Assembly: GCA_018136815.1 (NCBI GenBank)
Contig: CM030943.1
Coordinates: forward strand, 2,929,403 to 2,952,402
Direction of reading: 5' to 3'
Source: Isochrysis galbana
Taxonomy: Eukaryota; Haptophyta; Isochrysidales; Isochrysidaceae
DNA length: 23,000 nt
Under the pieces are notes generated by a model. It did no database searches and had not been told where the DNA came from. It worked only from the letters and a program-made list of their open reading frames with translations. Position numbers and translations under genes: made by a program. Positions 18,299 to 23,000 of this stretch are shown piece after piece. Each line of letters begins with the position of its first letter. Position 1 is the first letter of the stretch.

Positions 18299-18869
18299 TC
18301 CCTTCTCGTCGAGAGAAAGAGAGAGGGCGCTCCACAACCCAAGATCCTATGCGTCCAAGCGAAGCGAAGCTTTTGACCGAGAACGAGAAAAAGCAGAGAA
18401 TTATAACGATAAATACCGAACGACGAAGAGAAGCCTAACGAGTGTCGATTCGCGAATGCGACAAGGGATGGGGATAATTGAACGCTTTTGGTCTCATACA
18501 CACACACACCCAACAAGCACATATCCGGGGCCCATGAGGACCAAGACGCCTTCTTTGTTTGCTTCGTGTTTCGAGCGCTTATGTTTGCTCCTCAGTTCTT
18601 TTGTTAGTGGGAGTGGTACTCCGAATGTGTAAAGTGTGTGTGATTGTGAGAGAGAGCTTGGAACTTGGAAGCAGCTTGGGCGGTGCGGGGCGCGTGTGCG
18701 GCGTGCGGCGGAAGAAGGGGGAAAAGGGGAGGGCTAGCGGTTCCTTCGGTGGAGCCTTCTATTTTCTCCTTCTTTCCTCCGGTCATTTATGCGCCCCCTC
18801 GCTAGGGCTCCGTTGCCGTTCACTAGCGCAAACGAAAGCTAAATAAAAGCCCGCTTGTCATGAAATAGA
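18299..18869. other. Intergenic region right of the hAT element
   Basis: No gene is supported. It includes an 18363-18371 GAAGCGAAGC direct repeat and a CA microsatellite at 18496-18509. Confidence 0.35.
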
Positions 18870-18880
18870 CTATATAAGGA
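18870..18880 (+). promoter_or_regulatory. Possible TATA box of the RING gene
   Basis: CTATATAAGGA lies about 250 bases before the ATG at 19130. Starting about 25 bases downstream, the sequence becomes CT-rich and stays so up to the ATG, which fits a transcription start near 18900. Confidence 0.4.
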
Positions 18881-18905
18881 GATAAAAATACCTCACCGTC
18901 CACTC

Positions 18906-19129
18906 CACACTCTACTCCTTTCCTCCTCCCGCCTGTTTCCTTCCTTCCTTCCCTCTCTCCCCTCCCTCCCTCCCTCCCCACCTCCTCCCTCTCTCTCCCT
19001 CTCTTCCCTCTCCCTCCGTCTCCTTCCCTCCTGCCCCTACTCCCTCCGCCCCCGCCCCCTCTCCCTCCTTCCCTCCCTCCCTCCCTCTCTCCCGCTCTCC
19101 CTCTCTCCACCTCTCTCTCTCTCTCTCTG
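18906..19129 (+). repeat. Polypyrimidine tract, likely 5' leader of the RING gene
   Basis: About 220 bases of nearly pure C and T, mostly TCCCTCCC and CTCTCT, run directly into the ATG at 19130. Long minus-strand frames here (Arg/Glu/Gly-rich) are products of the simple sequence. Confidence 0.75.
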
Positions 19130-21193
19130 ATGGCCGACGGCCGCTCCGTCGCTCGTCTCTTCCCCCTCGCGCCCCTCGCGTGGCGCGGGACGGCAAGCAG
19201 CGCTCGCAGCAGCGCCAGCGCCACAGATCGGCCGCAGCGCAGCCAGGAAGAGAGCGCAGATAGCCGCCAGATCTCCACGGGGCAACCGGCATCAGGTGAG
19301 CAAGCGAGACGGAAGGAGAGAGAGCGGGGGGAAGGGGGGGGAAGGGGGGGGGATAGAGAGTGAATGTGCCAATGCGTAGGTGAGAAAGAGCTAGCGCACG
19401 AGTAGCAGCGTTGGAATAGTAGCAGTCGAGGTGCAGGGCGACAAGGCGCGCGCACCAGGGAGGGAGCAGGCGAGGGCGGGAGACGCACAACGAGGGGCTA
19501 CAAGTGAGGGACGCAGAGAGCGAGATAAGGAGGATGAGAGAGAATTCATGGGCGTGACAGGGGTGAAAGGGGGGCCCAGGCAGCCAGAGAGCTGCAGAGG
19601 ATGATTTTGCAAAGGGCCGATTAAAGGGCTCGTGGTTTGAGAATGCTCGCTTCTTAGAGCTTGATTGCGAGCTGTGCACACTCACCGGCCGCTTGCACAC
19701 GCGCTCACCCTCAACTCCTTGTTCCACCCAAGCAGAAGTTGACGTCCTTCCCGCGCGCCCACCGCTGATCCGGCGAACGGCGCGCCGCTGGGATTCCATG
19801 TGTGACACCTACACGTGCCCCATTAACTCAACGCGTGGCCCCAACCTGCCTGCAGCCTACATGCCTTCTGATCCATATCTTATCGCATTCCTTCTCCTCG
19901 ATCACTTGGCCATCCCCCGCCAAGCCCTCATTCATCGCGGTAAGGCGTTCTCACTATTGCGTCGCATTCCCTCTGCGGTGGCAGGTGGGTTTCATCCCAG
20001 GATGAGCTATCGCCGCCATCTCGTGCTCGGCGCGCTCGACGCTCGCTCGGCATCTCGGTGCCAGGCTTGCGCTCTAGAGATGGTGAGCCTGAGGCCCCGC
20101 ACCCTCTGCGTTGCTGTCAATCATCGATGCTGTCTTGCGCAACCGGCCATGCGAGCCACGCGTGCGGCATTTGCACAGTGGTGATGTTTGAGCTGCGTGA
20201 GCTAGTCCAATCCCCGCCGCCGGTCCACAGACTCATCGTGCGAAAGCCTCGGGCCTGCTCCGTCCATCGATACGCTCACAATCGACTTCCTCCCACGCCG
20301 GCTTCTCTCCACTGCATCAGCAGCTCAGCTCGAAGCGGAGACGCACGTGTGCGCAATCTGCATCGAGCCGTACGCGGTTGGGAACGAGGTAAGTGAGGCG
20401 CCGCTTACCAAGGCCTGCGCGAGTGAGAGCTTGCCGGAGGAAGGTTGGCGCCGCCCGGAAGCTGACCGCCCCGCCTCGCCCCCATCATCAGATTGCATGC
20501 ATGCCCTGCGGCGGGTTGCATAAGGCGCACTGGGTCTGTTTGCGCAAGTGGCTGCGGCGATCGCCAACGTGCCCGATGTGCCGTTGGGACCTGCGTCTAC
20601 TGCTTGACGAGGCTAGAAACTTGGGCTCGAGTCCGCTGCGCTTAAGCTCGCCGCGGGAACGTGAGTTAGAGGAAGTCGTGTTGCACACCACCGCCGATGC
20701 ACAAGAATCCAACTTTTTCCACCTTGGCCAACAACGATCGGGCGGCGGCAACGACAGCGGCTTGCATCCGTCAGAGGCTGGCGGCGGCGAGAGGCGCCGT
20801 TCTGAAAGGAGCGATTCCGGTCGGATGTCACACGCGACCGCTGCTCAATTCATCGGCAACCGCACCACGCATGCGCGTTCAAGTGAAGCGGGGCCCTGGC
20901 AACAAGTGCTCGAGTTCACCAACATGACGCCCGTGCAAACACTCAACACAAACGACGCGCACAGAAGCGCATCCGCATCGCCCGCAAGGGCGCGGCGCGC
21001 TTTCCGAGAGGCGTGCGCCATTCGAGAGCTCATGGCTCGCGGCGAAGCCGAGTTGAGCAGGCTGGGAGCGGCGGCCGCCGCGCTCGCTAGCGCCGCAGCA
21101 CGCTTCCGCCCCAAGCGAGGCGTAAGTGCTAGCTTGACGGGAGCAGGCGAAACCGCCACGCCGCCTGAGAGTCAAGGCTTCGAGCCGGCCTAG
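19130..21193 (+). CDS. RING-H2 finger protein, probable E3 ubiquitin ligase
   Basis: Best model: exons 19130-19295, 19736-20161, 20231-20388, 20492-21193, in frame throughout, 483 residues. The last junction is firm: AACGAG|GTAAGT to CATCAG|ATT. It joins CAIC to the rest of a RING-H2: C238, C241, C256, H260, H263, C266, C277, C280 (CPMC then RW). The helix before the RING (IDFLPRRLLSTAS) is usual in such ligases. RING-H2 domains recruit E2 enzymes to ubiquitinate targets. The Ser/Gly-rich tail ends in an Ala/Leu helix; no membrane segment follows the RING. The N-terminal half is less certain: the second donor could be ACGC|GTGCGG (20162, used here) or ATG|GTGAGC (20083), and the latter needs a different acceptor. 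The first exon ends TCAG|GTGAGC. No substrate can be inferred. Confidence 0.65.
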
Positions 21194-22206
21194 CATGCTC
21201 ACTGCGTAGAATGCGAGGCGCGAAGAAGCACCACATTGGGTCTGCCCGGAGCATCCCGTGGCGCCGTCGACGCGTGCCTTGGAAGTCACGCACGAGCCTT
21301 GAGGCTCGTTGTTCACCACGGCGTGCATGCTCTTGTCGACAACGCAATTCGAAGTGATGGCATTCTACCCTCCTGCATGCTTTGACGCGGATCATTCCTT
21401 TGACGGTCTTCATGACGCGGCGCTCGAGAAGTTATCCGTCCAAAGGGTGCTGCGGGGCGCAAGGTGGGAAACAAACTCGGTTTTGGAGCACGCGGCGAAG
21501 AGCGCAGAGAGCGCGAAGTGCCCAACGGCAACGGATTTTGTGAGAACCGCTACACCCGACGCCAGGCGGCGACAACGGCATGGTTCGCCTTTCCTTTTCG
21601 CTTTCCGTGTAGACATTGGAGCCGGCCAAGATATGAGGGCATTTGGGTTGACGGGGATCCCTGCCGAATGTTCTCTTGATACGTAGTACTATAGCGCTAT
21701 TTTCGTCGGATGTTTTTGATAGGCCATTCGCGTTTCATTCATCGCCCAACATGCATGCTCCACAAGAGACTCACAGCCGAATGGTCCCAGATATCATCGT
21801 GGGTGAGGGCTTAGGTCTTATGTATCCAAGTCATCCTTGCAAACCTATTGTTTTAGTTTGTCGCGTATGGTACATGGTACCGTCACGTGACCACTGACCG
21901 CTCCGGCGAGGCAGCTTGCTCTCATTCGGTACCACAGCTACAAATTGCGACATGGCGGGTCGAAAAGCGGAGGGATGGGCAGGGGACTTTCTGAATGTCA
22001 AAAAGCGGAGGGGGGGGCAGGGGTCTTTCTGAATGGGGTAAGCCACCTGTCACTGCGGCGGCGGCGGAAAGGTTGTTGTCCTAAGAGCGTCGAGTACCAA
22101 TATAAGCACCAAGCACCAAGATGTCGAAACGTATTCTTGTATTAATTAAGGCGCGGGCAATCAACTAAGTTTATACTAAGTTCACATGAGGGAGTCAAAA
22201 ATTATT
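21194..22206. other. Downstream region, no supported gene
   Basis: A plus-strand frame at about 21309-21686 is open but lacks family features or a good start. The sequence becomes less GC-rich from about 21680. Confidence 0.35.
21963..22035 (+). repeat. Two copies of a 38-bp repeat
   Basis: AAAAGCGGAGGG, GGGCAGGGG and CTTTCTGAATG occur in order twice, starting at 21963 and 22001, with three or four differences. Confidence 0.85.
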
Positions 22207-22247
22207 GTTATAGTATAGTTATAGTTTTCGCGATGGAGCGCGCGCCG
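22207..22247 (+). repeat. Repeat copy 2: leader and start-codon block of the gag-like element
   Basis: TATAGTTTTCGCG followed by ATGGAGCGCGCGCCG (22220-22247) matches the minus strand at 9530-9557 except for one base. Here the ATG frame runs into a minisatellite and stops soon after, so only the 5' edge of the element is present. Confidence 0.7.
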
Positions 22248-22250
22248 CTC

Positions 22251-22381
22251 ATGGTGATTGAAGGCTTTTCCATGCTGTGGGGGTGATGGCGATTGAACGC
22301 GTTTCCACGTATAGGCTGATGGTGATTGAACGCTTTTCCATGCTGTGGGTGATGGTGATTGAGCGCTTCTCGCCTGAGGTG
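22251..22381 (+). repeat. Four-copy 33-bp minisatellite
   Basis: Units start at 22251, 22286, 22319 and 22352 with lengths 35, 33, 33 and 30. Each begins ATGGYGATTGARSGC; the first and third continue TTTTCCATGCTGTGGG. It directly abuts the element leader at 22207-22247. Confidence 0.85.
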
Positions 22382-22928
22382 AATAAAAAAGTTGGGCAGT
22401 GTGTCATACTTCCGTTTGCAGGACGAACGTAGAGTTGAAGACACGCGCATACCACAGTTGCGCTTGCGCGATGCACCCTCCGCGTTGGGAAGGGGAGAGC
22501 CTTTGGCCCCACCGACAAAGCTTGAAGGCGTGCTGTTGTTCGCTGGATGGTTGAAAGACGAGCGAGAGCCATGGGAGATGATCAGCCCGTCCAACCCGCC
22601 AATGTCCAAAAGGCCGTGCCTTCCGCCATCTTCCCACCCCGACCTCATCCTGCCGCGCCTCCCGCCGTAAATCCTTCCTCTTCTCCGTCGCCGACTGGAT
22701 GTGTGGCAACGTCCAACTTGCAACTCGCCAGTCGTCAGGCATGGGCATATATATGGGCATGAGTCGGCCTCGCTGGCGGCTGCGGTTCCCTCCGCGCGCG
22801 AGAGACGAGGCTCTGGGCGCGCCAGTGCGTCGTTTCGGCGGCACTCTGGAGCATCCTAAAATCTCGCTCAAATGGTTTGTCAAACGAAGTAAATCTCCCC
22901 CAAAAAATGTCACTCGCTCTCGACTCGT
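22382..22928. other. Ambiguous coding region
   Basis: A plus-strand frame follows a good acceptor-like TTCCGTTTGCAG (22410-22421) and continues from GACGAACG to a TAA at about 22670. It contains RIPQLRLRDAPSALGRGE and a Pro-rich end. An overlapping plus frame from ATG 22547 or 22568 is Pro/Ala-rich and gag-like in composition. A minus frame of 169 codons covers the same bases. I cannot choose between them and recognise no family. Confidence 0.25.
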
Positions 22929-22929
22929 A

Positions 22930-22975
22930 AGAGTCTTGTAAAGTAAAGTAAAGTAGAGTCTTGTAAAGTAAAGTA
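22930..22975 (+). repeat. Two copies of a 25-bp-period repeat
   Basis: AGAGTCTTGTAAAGTAAAGT occurs at 22930 and again at 22955. Confidence 0.85.
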
Positions 22976-23000
22976 GGGGAGAGGGGGTCAGCCTTCACAA

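Noticed and set aside
18823..19488. Minus-strand frame of 221 codons and the overlapping 298-codon frame
   Set aside because: They cover the polypyrimidine leader and first exon of the RING gene; the residues are simple-repeat Arg/Glu/Gly runs.
20001..20082. RING-gene exon read from GAT at 20001 after TTCATCCCAG
   Set aside because: It joins the RING exon in frame but has no phase-compatible upstream exon; the model with donor at 20162 keeps one frame from the ATG.
1..23000. tRNA or rRNA genes
   Set aside because: I found no cloverleaf with a T-loop TTCRANY pattern and no conserved rRNA block; a covariance-model scan would be decisive.

Overview
This is a nuclear segment from a GC-rich, intron-containing microbial eukaryote. 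A photosynthetic or light-sensing alga fits best (haptophyte-like GC-rich exons, GT-AG introns with GTGCGN or GTGAGN donors, long poly-C/poly-G and GA/CT tracts, and a flavin-type LOV photoreceptor domain). The lineage is an inference; nothing here fixes the species. Three genes can be modelled with splice sites whose phases agree.

Region by region: (1) 1-283 is an AT-rich, 5'-truncated reading frame unlike its surroundings. (2) 1240-4942, minus strand, is the main find: an AGC-type protein kinase followed by a PAS domain, a SnoaL/NTF2-like domain, a degenerate LOV/PAS domain and a C-terminal LOV domain that keeps the flavin-adduct cysteine. This reverses the order seen in phototropins. (3) 4943-6400 is simple sequence: GA/CT microsatellites, poly-C/poly-G runs, diverged duplications and a large GA/CT fold-back. 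(4) 6780-9560, minus strand, holds decayed retroelement-like material: a LINE-like C-terminal remnant, two neighbouring fold-back elements, and a gag-like frame broken by two TAG codons. (5) 9830-13134 shows no gene I can support. (6) 13135-14741, minus strand, is a GT34-like glycosyltransferase in five exons. (7) 15001-18290 is a transposon cluster: a 382-bp hAT-type MITE with a perfect 8-bp target duplication, a 185-bp palindrome-rich MITE, and a 1.6-kb hAT element with both ends, an 8-bp target duplication and a broken, shortened transposase. (8) 19130-21193, plus strand, is a RING-H2 E3 ligase gene downstream of a TATA-like box and a long polypyrimidine leader. (9) 21194-23000 holds minisatellites and ambiguous short frames.

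The three host genes do not form a pathway; they are independent loci among mobile DNA. The kinase probably links blue light to phosphorylation. The glycosyltransferase probably acts in the secretory pathway. The RING protein probably ubiquitinates unknown targets. Two introns (one in the kinase, one in the glycosyltransferase) are multiples of three without stops, so simple reading-frame translation hides them. All family calls are from motif reading only; no database search was run.
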